Positions 57,913-64,000 of a stretch of DNA of 64,000 nt are shown one piece after another. Within the stretch, counting starts at the first letter, position 1, and each line of letters opens with the position of its first letter. The stretch comes from Armatimonadota bacterium (GTDB lineage: Bacteria > Armatimonadota > Fimbriimonadia > Fimbriimonadales > Fimbriimonadaceae), in assembly GCA_029781035.1 (NCBI GenBank), contig JAKOXK010000030.1:84285-148284 (forward strand), read 5' to 3'. Made by a program: the position numbers and the translations under genes. The notes beneath the pieces are model-generated. The model was not told the DNA's origin. It saw only the letters and a program-made list of their open reading frames with translations, and made no database searches.

Positions 57913-59592
57913 TCACCACTGGGACGTGTCCGGCCGGTTCAAGTGGTAACTGGCCGTCCGCTGGATCATGCTCGCCACCGCTGCAATCCTCGGTTCATCG
58001 TATAACCGACCTACAACGGACACGCTTCTGGGTTCGTTCTTCGCGTCGAGACCCCAAGGGATGATCGCCTGCGGATGTCCCGTGCCGTTGCAGATGGTGA
58101 ACACGTCGTCCCAGAAGTGGTCCGTTACGATCAGATCCAGGTCGCCCCACTGCTCCTCAAAGGTCTTGGCCATTAGGGCTCGCGCGCGATGGGCGTTGAT
58201 GTACTCGACGGCCGGCAGATAGCGGGCTGCGAGGAACTCCGGTGGCCAGACTTTGCCGATCGTGTCGATGCCAGCAGTCCTTGAGATCTCGTCGAAGAAA
58301 GCCGTTCCTTCGGCCACCAACAGAGACCAGATCCCCTCGGCTGGGGTGGTGAACTTGACGGGCTGGAGCTTCGCTCCCATCTTTTCGAGTGAGCGTGCCC
58401 AGTCTGCCCTTTCGATCACCGACCGATCCTTCAGATCGTCCTTTTCTCCGTAGAGGATGCCGATCTTGAGTTTCGAAAGGTCGAGGGTCGGTCGCCAGTG
58501 GTACGGGCGATCTACGCTAGCCAGATCGCGAGGATCCTTACCTTTGATCAGGCCGAGCACCAAGCCACAGTCCTCGGCAGCACGGCAAATGGGCCCGACC
58601 TTGTCCATTGTCCAAGTGAGCGTCATGGCTCCGTATCGGCTGACACGGCCGTACGTGGGCCGCAGGCCACTGACCCGGCAGCGGTTGGAGGGTGAGATGA
58701 TGGAACCCAAGGTCTCTGTTCCGATACTGAAACCGACCAAGCCTGCCGCCGTGGAGCAGGCTGACCCTGCAGAGGAGCCGCTCGATCCTTGCCTCAAGTT
58801 CCACGGGTTTTTCGTCTGGCCGCCAAACCAAACGTCGTCATAGGCAAGGGCGCCGCAAGAGAGTTTCGCGAGGCAGATGGCCCCTGCTTCCGTCAATCGT
58901 TCGACGGCGGCCGCGTCGTGATCGATCGTCTGATTCTCGAACGCTTCTGCACCCCATGTCGTCCGGTAGCCTTTGACCGCGAAGAGGTCTTTGATTCCAT
59001 AGGGAACCCCGTGAAGCGGGCTTCTGACCTTGCCGCGCATCACGTCGTCTTCGGCTTGCTTGGCTTGCTTGCGGGCCAGTTCTGGGGTCAGGGTGATCAC
59101 GCATTTGAGCGTGTCCCCGTACCTGTCCAGCCTGTGCAAGTAGAGTTCAGTCAGCTCGACGGGGCTGACCTGCTTCGTCCGAACGAGGTGTCCGAGTTCG
59201 CGGGCACTCAGGAAAGCCAGGTCGTCCTCGTCCTTGGGACGCCGGAGTGAACCGGCCGGAGTTGGGCGCAGCGAGACGGCCTTGGACTCCTTCGGTTGAC
59301 GGCCCTGAGGAGTGAAGACCATCAAGGGCTCGACGTCGTTCGGCATCTCGAGCTTCCTGATGCTCGCGAAGTTGCGAACATTGGTGCGGACACCGTTGAC
59401 GGCCAGTTTTCTGTGCGGCTCGGTCAGTTCGATTCCGGCCAACTTGTCGCCGATCTTTAGGTCGTCAGCCGATATGGCCCCGGTCGCCTGCCTTTCGGTC
59501 TGCTCTTGACCGAGCGCCAGACTGGGTGCCGCAGCTGTCGCGACAAGGGCTCCGAGAAACTGCTTGCGTGTGAGGTTGCCGTCAATGCCCAT
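57913..59592 (-). CDS. Tat-exported amidase-signature enzyme
   Basis: A 559-residue amidase-signature hydrolase. The N-terminus, LTRKQFLGALVATAAAPSLA, looks like a Tat signal, though Arg-Lys replaces the twin Arg pair. After about 110 residues of unfamiliar sequence comes the catalytic domain: Lys in HGVPYGIKDLFAVKG, then RQGSSGSSAGSACSTAAG with the cis-Ser and nucleophile Ser in GTETLGSI, so the Ser-cisSer-Lys triad is complete. It resembles GatA but is longer and exported, so a peptide- or carbon-amide substrate outside the cytoplasm is likely. ATG 59592 has TAGAAT 7 bases upstream; ATG 59622 is less favoured. Confidence 0.9.
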   Translation of the reverse strand: MGIDGNLTRKQFLGALVATAAAPSLALGQEQTERQATGAISADDLKIGDKLAGIELTEPHRKLAVNGVRTNVRNFASIRKLEMPNDVEPLMVFTPQGRQPKESKAVSLRPTPAGSLRRPKDEDDLAFLSARELGHLVRTKQVSPVELTELYLHRLDRYGDTLKCVITLTPELARKQAKQAEDDVMRGKVRSPLHGVPYGIKDLFAVKGYRTTWGAEAFENQTIDHDAAAVERLTEAGAICLAKLSCGALAYDDVWFGGQTKNPWNLRQGSSGSSAGSACSTAAGLVGFSIGTETLGSIISPSNRCRVSGLRPTYGRVSRYGAMTLTWTMDKVGPICRAAEDCGLVLGLIKGKDPRDLASVDRPYHWRPTLDLSKLKIGILYGEKDDLKDRSVIERADWARSLEKMGAKLQPVKFTTPAEGIWSLLVAEGTAFFDEISRTAGIDTIGKVWPPEFLAARYLPAVEYINAHRARALMAKTFEEQWGDLDLIVTDHFWDDVFTICNGTGHPQAIIPWGLDAKNEPRSVSVVGRLYDEPRIAAVASMIQRTASYHLNRPDTSQW

Positions 59593-59599
59593 GGAGCCG

Positions 59600-59605
59600 A
59601 TTCTA
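59600..59605 (-). promoter_or_regulatory. Leaderless-type -10 (TAGAAT) of the amidase gene
   Basis: TAGAAT lies exactly 7 bases before ATG 59592, the spacing expected if transcription starts at the A of the start codon. It supports this start over ATG 59622, which lies upstream of the hexamer. Confidence 0.55.
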
Positions 59606-59682
59606 GCCGCAAACGGCTCCATGGTTCGTTGGCAGGAGGTCACGACGCCCTCGTAAGAGCAAGCCATACTCTTTCTGAAAGT

Positions 59683-60180
59683 ATGGAAGCGACCAAGCCC
59701 GAAACCTACGTCAGCCGCAGTCATTGGGATCCGAGCCGACCGAGAGTTCTGGTCGTGGCCTGTTCGGACGGACGACTTCAGGAGAGTGTGGACGAGTTTT
59801 TGACCCACAGCCTGAACATCACGCGATACGACCGCGTTTACCTGCCAGGGGGCCCGGGAGCATTGGCTACGAGCGGTGTTGAATACGTGCGGTCAGAAGC
59901 CCACAGGCTTGAGATGGGCTTTCTCGTCGACGCACACAAACTGGAGACGATCATCCTGCTGTTCCATGGTCCCGGCCCTGACGGTCCTGTGGATGCGGTC
60001 TGTGCCGACTATCGCCGGATCATGGGCGACGTTCCGGTCAAGAAGGTGAGCGACATGCAGATCGCGGACTACCACGAACTCAGGGAACACCTGCTCAACA
60101 AGCGCAACGACCTCACCGTAATGGCTTTTCGGTGCGAGGTCGGCGGCGATGGACGGATCCGTTTCGTCGAGTTGCCCTAA
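59683..60180 (+). CDS. Beta-carbonic-anhydrase-like protein
   Basis: A 165-residue cytoplasmic protein. RVLVVACSDGRLQESVDEFL resembles the first zinc-binding motif of beta-carbonic anhydrases (C-x-D-x-R), and VYLPGGPGALATSGVEYVR fills the place of the usual RNAGN region. The second half of the zinc site is not canonical: where a real enzyme has H-x2-C, this one has His in LLFHGPGPDG and the next Cys 12 residues later (AVCADY). Activity is therefore uncertain. CATACT lies 12 bases before the ATG. The longer frame back to 59506 overlaps the amidase gene and is rejected. Confidence 0.6.
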   Translation: MEATKPETYVSRSHWDPSRPRVLVVACSDGRLQESVDEFLTHSLNITRYDRVYLPGGPGALATSGVEYVRSEAHRLEMGFLVDAHKLETIILLFHGPGPDGPVDAVCADYRRIMGDVPVKKVSDMQIADYHELREHLLNKRNDLTVMAFRCEVGGDGRIRFVELP

Positions 60181-60182
60181 AG

Positions 60183-60929
60183 TCAGCCGCTCGTGCGCCC
60201 GGCCGCCTTGTCTTTCATGGCGAGCTTGGCCGCCTCGGCCTTTCTGTGGGCCGCGTCCCAAATACGAAGCATCTCGGGCACCGTCACGCACCGATATCCC
60301 TCCTTCTGGAGCTTGTCCAGAATGGCAGGCACCGCCGCGGCCGTATGTTCCTTCACGTCGTGCATCAAGATGATCGCACCCGGCCTTGCGGCCGCGATCA
60401 CGTTCTTGTAGACGACCTCTGGACTTGTCGTCGCCGTGTCAGCACTGGAGCCCGTCCAAATGATACTGGCCATGCCCTCGGACTTTGCCAGGCGAGCCGT
60501 CCACGAGTCTTGGACGCCTCCCGGTGGTCGAAAGAGGGTCGGATAGAAGCCCACGACCCGGTAGATCGCTTGGTTGCAAAACCGAAGTTCGTCCTTGGCG
60601 GTGGCTTCGTCTGGGTGATAGGCGTGTCGGTGAGTGTGGTTGCCGATGGCGTTCCCGTCGGCCACGATCCGTTCAAGGATCTTCTCCCGGTGTCTGACCA
60701 TTTGACCCACGATGAAGAAAGTTGCTTTTGCCTGATGCTTCTCGAGAGCGTCCAGAACCTTGGGCGTGGTGAAAGGACTTGGACCGTCATCGAAGGTGAG
60801 GGCGACGACCTTCTCCTCGACAGCGGGCTTGTTCAGGATAGTCCGGCCCACATATTCCGCAGGGATGGTCATGGCGGAGCGGGCCATGGCCGGGCTGAGT
60901 GTCATCGCGACAAGGGGGAGAAGCGGCAT
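60183..60929 (-). CDS. Polysaccharide deacetylase (NodB/CE4 domain)
   Basis: A 248-residue exported carbohydrate esterase family 4 enzyme. A signal-like start (LLPLVAMTLSPAMARSA) precedes the catalytic motifs TFDDGPSPFTTP (catalytic base Asp and metal Asp), NHTHRHAYHP (the two metal His), RPPGGVQDSW and a late LMHDVKEHT. It would remove N-acetyl groups from chitin, peptidoglycan or a matrix polysaccharide. TACAAT lies 11 bases before the ATG. It is convergent with the carbonic-anhydrase-like gene with 2 bases between. Confidence 0.92.
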   Translation of the reverse strand: MPLLPLVAMTLSPAMARSAMTIPAEYVGRTILNKPAVEEKVVALTFDDGPSPFTTPKVLDALEKHQAKATFFIVGQMVRHREKILERIVADGNAIGNHTHRHAYHPDEATAKDELRFCNQAIYRVVGFYPTLFRPPGGVQDSWTARLAKSEGMASIIWTGSSADTATTSPEVVYKNVIAAARPGAIILMHDVKEHTAAAVPAILDKLQKEGYRCVTVPEMLRIWDAAHRKAEAAKLAMKDKAAGRTSG

Positions 60930-61081
60930 CGGAGCACCGTATTGTACCGTGCTGGGTGAAGTGGATTCAGGCTCGAAAAGGCTTGATTTTGAATCTCTGA
61001 TGTCCGACCGACGTTAGATCCGCCAGCGTTGGCCCCCGGTGCCTGGGAACGAATCACCTTCGTCCATGGTACATATTCTCC

Positions 61082-61522
61082 ATGCGCGTGCAAAAGCCCG
61101 TTCTGGTCACCGTCGTCTCCCTCGCTCTTGTGGCGGCCTCTTTCGCTGTCGACGTCACCGGCAAATGGACAGGCAAAGTGGAAATGACGTCTCCAGACCC
61201 GAAGATCGAAGCCAAGATCAAGGAACAGGCGGCTCAGATGCCGACCGTTGTGCTTCAGGTCAAAGCAGACCACACCTACGTTTCCCACTCCAAGAGTGCC
61301 AAGGGACAGGCGACCAGCACGGAGGGCAAGTGGGAGCTCAAAGGCGACAAGTTCCTTGTCACGCCGACAAAAAGGGACGGCAAGCCCGTGACCGGCGACA
61401 GGCCGCAGCTTCGTGCCTACATCCTCTCCAAGGACGGTAAGACCATGACCTTGGACATCTCCGACCAACTCAAGGCGCATGGCGCGAAAGGGACAGTCAA
61501 GATCGTGATGCACAAGTCCTGA
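61082..61522 (+). CDS. Secreted lipocalin-like small protein, function unknown
   Basis: A 146-residue exported protein with a signal peptide (KPVLVTVVSLALVAASFAVD). The mature part looks like a small beta-barrel: VTGKWTGKVEMTSPDP, then VVLQVKADHTYVSHSKS and GKWELKGDKFLVTPTKRDG, alternating hydrophilic hairpins like lipocalin or TIGR03067-type domains. A charged helix PKIEAKIKEQAAQMP lies between. TACATA lies 6 bases before the ATG. No clear family is recognised and no partner gene is near. Confidence 0.7.
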   Translation: MRVQKPVLVTVVSLALVAASFAVDVTGKWTGKVEMTSPDPKIEAKIKEQAAQMPTVVLQVKADHTYVSHSKSAKGQATSTEGKWELKGDKFLVTPTKRDGKPVTGDRPQLRAYILSKDGKTMTLDISDQLKAHGAKGTVKIVMHKS

Positions 61523-61592
61523 CCGAGTTTGTTCGGCGCGAAGGGCTCAGGGGGTTGAGGATCGAACAACACGTGCGCCACGATCCTCGGCA

Positions 61593-61598
61593 CATAAT
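61593..61598 (+). promoter_or_regulatory. Leaderless-type -10 (CATAAT) of the phosphoesterase gene
   Basis: CATAAT lies 6 bases before GTG 61605, and the bases between carry no ribosome-binding site. Confidence 0.5.
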
Positions 61599-61604
61599 GC
61601 GATC

Positions 61605-62579
61605 GTGAATCGGCTACCTTCTCTTCTGGTCAGTGCCCTCCTCTTGTGCAGTGCGACGGCTTTTGCACAGAAGTGGTCGTTTGTCGTCGCTGGTGATGGT
61701 CGAGCCGACCGAGCCGGTAAGCGCGCGGAGGACGAAAACGGCGTGAACAAGGTGATCACGTCCGAAATCGCTGAGGCGGTCCTTAAGGAAAAGGCCAAGT
61801 TCCTGTGCTGGACGGGCGACCTCGTCTCGGGATACGACAAGGAGCCCAGTGTCTTCGAATCGCAACTCATGACATGGCGCGGGCTCATGGAGCCCGTCTA
61901 CCGAAAGCACATCCCCATCCTCGCTGTTCGGGGAAACCATGATTCCAGCAGCACCGACGCGACCGCCGTATGGCGCAGAGTGTTCAGTGGCCCGTACGCT
62001 ATGCCGGACAACGGCCCGGATGCGGAAAAAGACCTGACGTTCTTCTTTGGCAAGGGGGAGGTGATGGTCATCGGCCTCGACCAGTACGGCTCGATCAACG
62101 AGGAGGTCGACCAGCACTGGCTTGAGCAGACCCTCGAAGCGCATCCCAAGCGGTTCGTTTTCGCCTTTGCCCACGAGCCCGCCTTCATGGACGGTTCACA
62201 TGCCGACACCATGGATCGCGTGCCAGCGCTGCGAAACGCGTTCTGGGAGAGCCTTATCAAAGCTGGCTCACGGGTGTTCTTCTGTGGACACGACCACCTT
62301 TACGACCGGATGCTCGTGCACCGGGCCGAAGGCGATCCGGGTCCGGACATGTACCAAGTCGTGGCGGGAACCGCGGGCGCGCCGTTTTACAAAGAGGGAC
62401 CGTATGCCGGAAAGCACGATGGGTGGAACTTGACCCGCGTCACGCACATCGACTCGACCTACGGCTATACGGTCGTCACGATCGACGGTCGAAAGGCTAC
62501 GATCACGTTCAAAGGACGGACGGCACCCGGAGTGTACGTCCCCATGGACGTTTTCACGATCCAGGCACCAGGCAGATGA
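61605..62579 (+). CDS. Secreted metallophosphoesterase
   Basis: A 324-residue calcineurin-like phosphoesterase, exported (LPSLLVSALLLCSATAFAQ). The five metal-binding blocks are visible: VVAGDGRADR (D-x-x or D-x-H position), CWTGDLVSGY (GD), VRGNHDSSST (GNHD), FAHEPAFMDG (H) and FFCGHDHLYDRML (GHxH). It would cleave phosphoesters, possibly with purple-acid-phosphatase-like breadth, in the periplasm. The start is GTG with CATAAT 6 bases upstream. Its stop codon overlaps the next gene by 4 bases (ATGA). Confidence 0.9.
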   Translation: MNRLPSLLVSALLLCSATAFAQKWSFVVAGDGRADRAGKRAEDENGVNKVITSEIAEAVLKEKAKFLCWTGDLVSGYDKEPSVFESQLMTWRGLMEPVYRKHIPILAVRGNHDSSSTDATAVWRRVFSGPYAMPDNGPDAEKDLTFFFGKGEVMVIGLDQYGSINEEVDQHWLEQTLEAHPKRFVFAFAHEPAFMDGSHADTMDRVPALRNAFWESLIKAGSRVFFCGHDHLYDRMLVHRAEGDPGPDMYQVVAGTAGAPFYKEGPYAGKHDGWNLTRVTHIDSTYGYTVVTIDGRKATITFKGRTAPGVYVPMDVFTIQAPGR

Positions 62580-62935
62580 GGGGACCCGTCCGTGTCAAAC
62601 GCATATACGACGAACCTTCGCAGGACGACGGAATGCGCGTCCTTGTCGACCGGATGTGGCCCCGAGGCGTCAGCCGGGAACGGGCCTGTCTTGACCTTTG
62701 GGCCCGTGACATAGCACCGTCGACAGGACTCTGCAAGTGGTTTGGCCACGAACCGGCAAAGTGGGCCGAGTTCCGAAACCGGTACCGGGCCGAATTGGGC
62801 GGTAGAGAGGATGAAGTGCGGACACTCGTCGACGCCGCTGGCACACGCCCCCTCACGCTTCTTTTTGCCGCTCGTGACGAACGTCACAATAACGCCGTCG
62901 CGCTGTTGGATCTGATCGAAAGCCTGCTCCCCTGA
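62576..62935 (+). CDS. DUF488-family protein
   Basis: A 119-residue DUF488 protein. The family pattern is clear: VKRIYDEPSQDDGMRVLVD, RMWPRGVSRERACLDLWARD, APSTGLCKWFGHEPAKWAEF, and TLLFAARDERHNNAVALLDL. The function of the family is unknown. I chose ATG 62576, which overlaps the phosphoesterase stop as ATGA, so the two are translationally coupled. A short hairpin (62940-62965) follows the stop codon. Confidence 0.9.
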   Translation: MRGPVRVKRIYDEPSQDDGMRVLVDRMWPRGVSRERACLDLWARDIAPSTGLCKWFGHEPAKWAEFRNRYRAELGGREDEVRTLVDAAGTRPLTLLFAARDERHNNAVALLDLIESLLP

Positions 62936-62939
62936 CTGC

Positions 62940-62965
62940 AAGCGGAGCCGCGTAGCGCTCCGCTT
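62940..62965 (+). terminator. Weak stem-loop after the DUF488 gene
   Basis: AAGCGGAGC and GCTCCGCTT pair over 9 bases around an 8-base loop, just after the DUF488 stop codon. No U-tract follows, so it is a possible terminator only. Confidence 0.45.
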
Positions 62966-63046
62966 GACGGTTGCTTGGTGGGCCCGTCGTGAACCGGGAC
63001 GGTCCCCACCCCGTGGGTAGACTCGCAGAAGGAAAGGAGTCCAATA

Positions 63047-63424
63047 GTGAACGTCCCTTCAGACCTTAAATACACGAAGTCGCATGAATGGATCCGCGTC
63101 GAAGGCGACACCGCCACCATCGGCATCACGGACCATGCGCAGTCCGAATTAGGGGACATCGTCTTTGTCGACATGCCGACGCCCGGAAGGGCGGTCAAGG
63201 CGGCCGAGATTCTCGGTTCCGTGGAAAGCGTCAAGACTGTCTCAGACGTCTACTCGCCCGTCAGTGGGGAAGTCTCCGCGTCCAACGACGCGCTGGGTGC
63301 CCAAAGCGAACTCATGAACGCCGACCCGTACGGCTCGGGATGGATGGTCAAAGTCAAGATCGCCAATCCGTCCGAACTGGACGCCCTCATGGACGCGGAA
63401 GCCTACAAGGCGGCGCTTTCATAG
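63047..63424 (+). CDS. gcvH: Glycine cleavage system H protein
   Basis: The 125-residue lipoyl carrier shuttles the aminomethyl group between the P, T and L proteins. The lipoylated Lys is Lys63 in SVESVKTVSD. YTKSHEWIRVEGDTATIGIT and GDIVFVDMPTPGR are typical, and the end (MDAEAYKAALS) is normal. The start is GTG; AAAGGAG lies 7 bases upstream. It is the first visible gene of a gcvH-gcvPA operon, with 9 bases to gcvPA. I see no glycine riboswitch in the 110 bases before it. Confidence 0.97.
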   Translation: MNVPSDLKYTKSHEWIRVEGDTATIGITDHAQSELGDIVFVDMPTPGRAVKAAEILGSVESVKTVSDVYSPVSGEVSASNDALGAQSELMNADPYGSGWMVKVKIANPSELDALMDAEAYKAALS

Positions 63425-63433
63425 GGGGGCGCG

Positions 63434-64000
63434 ATGCCATACATCCCACACACTGAAGAAGACAAGCGAAAGATGTTGGAGACGATCGGGGCCAACTCGA
63501 TCGATGAACTCTTCCGCGAAATCCCGTCCGAACTCCGCTTCAAGGGGCCTCTCGACGTTCCCGCGGCCCTCGATGAGTACCGGCTGTTCGGCCACCTCAA
63601 GAACCTGAGCGACAAAAACGTCAATCTTCGAGACGTGACCTGCTACCTCGGTGCGGGAATCTATGACCGCTATATGCCGTTCGTCGTAGGTTCGATCATC
63701 TCACGGGGAGAGTTCCTCACCGCTTATACACCCTATCAGCCCGAACTGAGCCAGGGATTTCTGCAGACCATCTACGAGTTTCAGACCATGGTCTCGGAAC
63801 TCTTTGGAATGGACGTCTCCAACGCGTCCATGTACGACGGCGCGACGGCCGTTGCCGAAGCCGCCCTCTTGGCCTGCAGCGTGACCAGACGCAACGTCGT
63901 GCTGTTGAGCCGTGCGTTGCATCCCCACTACAGGCAAGTCGTCGAGACCTACTGCTGGGGGATGGGTGTCACCGTCCGCGAATTGTCAACGGACTCAGGG
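63434..64000 (+). CDS. gcvPA: Glycine dehydrogenase (decarboxylating) subunit 1, 5' part
   Basis: 189 residues of the N-terminal subunit of the two-subunit glycine decarboxylase (P protein) are seen before the window ends. PYIPHTEEDKRKMLETIGA, CYLGAGIYDRYMPFVVGSII, YTPYQPELSQGFLQTIYEFQ and the NASMYDGATAVAEA segment are typical. The PLP lysine lies in subunit 2, expected downstream. AGGGGGGCG precedes the ATG at 63434. It decarboxylates glycine and loads the aminomethyl group on GcvH. Confidence 0.95.
   Translation, partial: MPYIPHTEEDKRKMLETIGANSIDELFREIPSELRFKGPLDVPAALDEYRLFGHLKNLSDKNVNLRDVTCYLGAGIYDRYMPFVVGSIISRGEFLTAYTPYQPELSQGFLQTIYEFQTMVSELFGMDVSNASMYDGATAVAEAALLACSVTRRNVVLLSRALHPHYRQVVETYCWGMGVTVRELSTDSG

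Noticed and set aside
62936..63046. A glycine riboswitch before gcvH
   Set aside because: The 110-base region has a short GC hairpin but not the conserved tandem aptamer core, and is too short for two aptamers.
1..64000. CRISPR arrays, insertion sequences, integrases and toxin-antitoxin pairs
   Set aside because: No regularly spaced direct repeats, transposase motifs or terminal inverted repeats were seen; the single HicB-like gene has no partner.

Overview
The window looks like chromosomal DNA of a high-GC, diderm-type bacterium, most likely Armatimonadota (Fimbriimonas-like); this is an inference from gene content. The best pointers are two DUF1559-like pseudopilins of the FPVF-[ST]-QAKE-[SA]-AK type, a PEP-CTERM protein, GlmL, a divergent EF-G-like factor, a two-subunit glycine decarboxylase and scattered housekeeping genes (infB, pgk and rplJL each away from their usual partners). 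I see no phage, integron, IS element or CRISPR array. Nearly all of the sequence is coding, with many 4-base start/stop overlaps and overlapping convergent ends.

Layout. 1-8.3 kb: end of a MacB-type permease, a secreted esterase, a dnaJ-hspR heat-shock pair with a HAIR-like operator, an HDOD protein, pgk, a GH25 lysozyme, an EVE protein, and a DUF2089 regulator with a DUF4097 protein. 8.3-18.5 kb: a GT9 glycosyltransferase divergent from a muropeptide-recycling pair (MurK-like kinase and murQ), mazG, a SurA/PrsA-like foldase, a frameshifted DUF3592 gene, a GT4 glycosyltransferase, an FG-GAP protein, two tandem paralogous small membrane proteins and a GNAT enzyme. 18.6-28.4 kb: EF-G-like GTPase, PEP-CTERM protein, a large secreted protein of unknown function, guaB, an aldo/keto reductase and infB. 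28.4-41.4 kb: two pseudopilins around a lipoprotein, PilZ-like proteins, rplJL, glmL, an orphan HicB-like protein, a stand-alone sugar-type ABC ATPase, an aldehyde dehydrogenase, pyrF and mutY. 41.4-50.4 kb: a degenerate ADP-ribosylglycohydrolase-like protein with a small membrane partner, a PAP2 phosphatase, a GerMN protein and cell-wall amidase, tRNA-Val(UAC), a glycine-rich secreted protein, and divergent mntR/mntH around a clear operator. 50.4-64 kb: a frameshifted secretin-N-like gene, a fused MFS/spermidine-synthase-like protein, an S10 peptidase, a DUF2779 protein, hom, a Tat-exported amidase, several small enzymes, and gcvH followed by the start of gcvPA.

Two observations cut across the window. 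First, 23 genes without a good Shine-Dalgarno sequence carry a -10-like hexamer (TAGAAT, CATAAT, CAGAAT, TACAAT and relatives) only 5-11 bases before the start codon, which points to widespread leaderless transcription. This pattern also decided several start codons used here. Second, both broken genes (near 13.4 kb and 50.6 kb) would be restored by changing one GGG to GGGG, which suggests homopolymer miscalls or slippage rather than gene decay. The most unusual protein is the ADP-ribosylglycohydrolase-like one at 41.7-43.6 kb, which lacks the expected metal-binding acidic residues and carries a long C-terminal extension.
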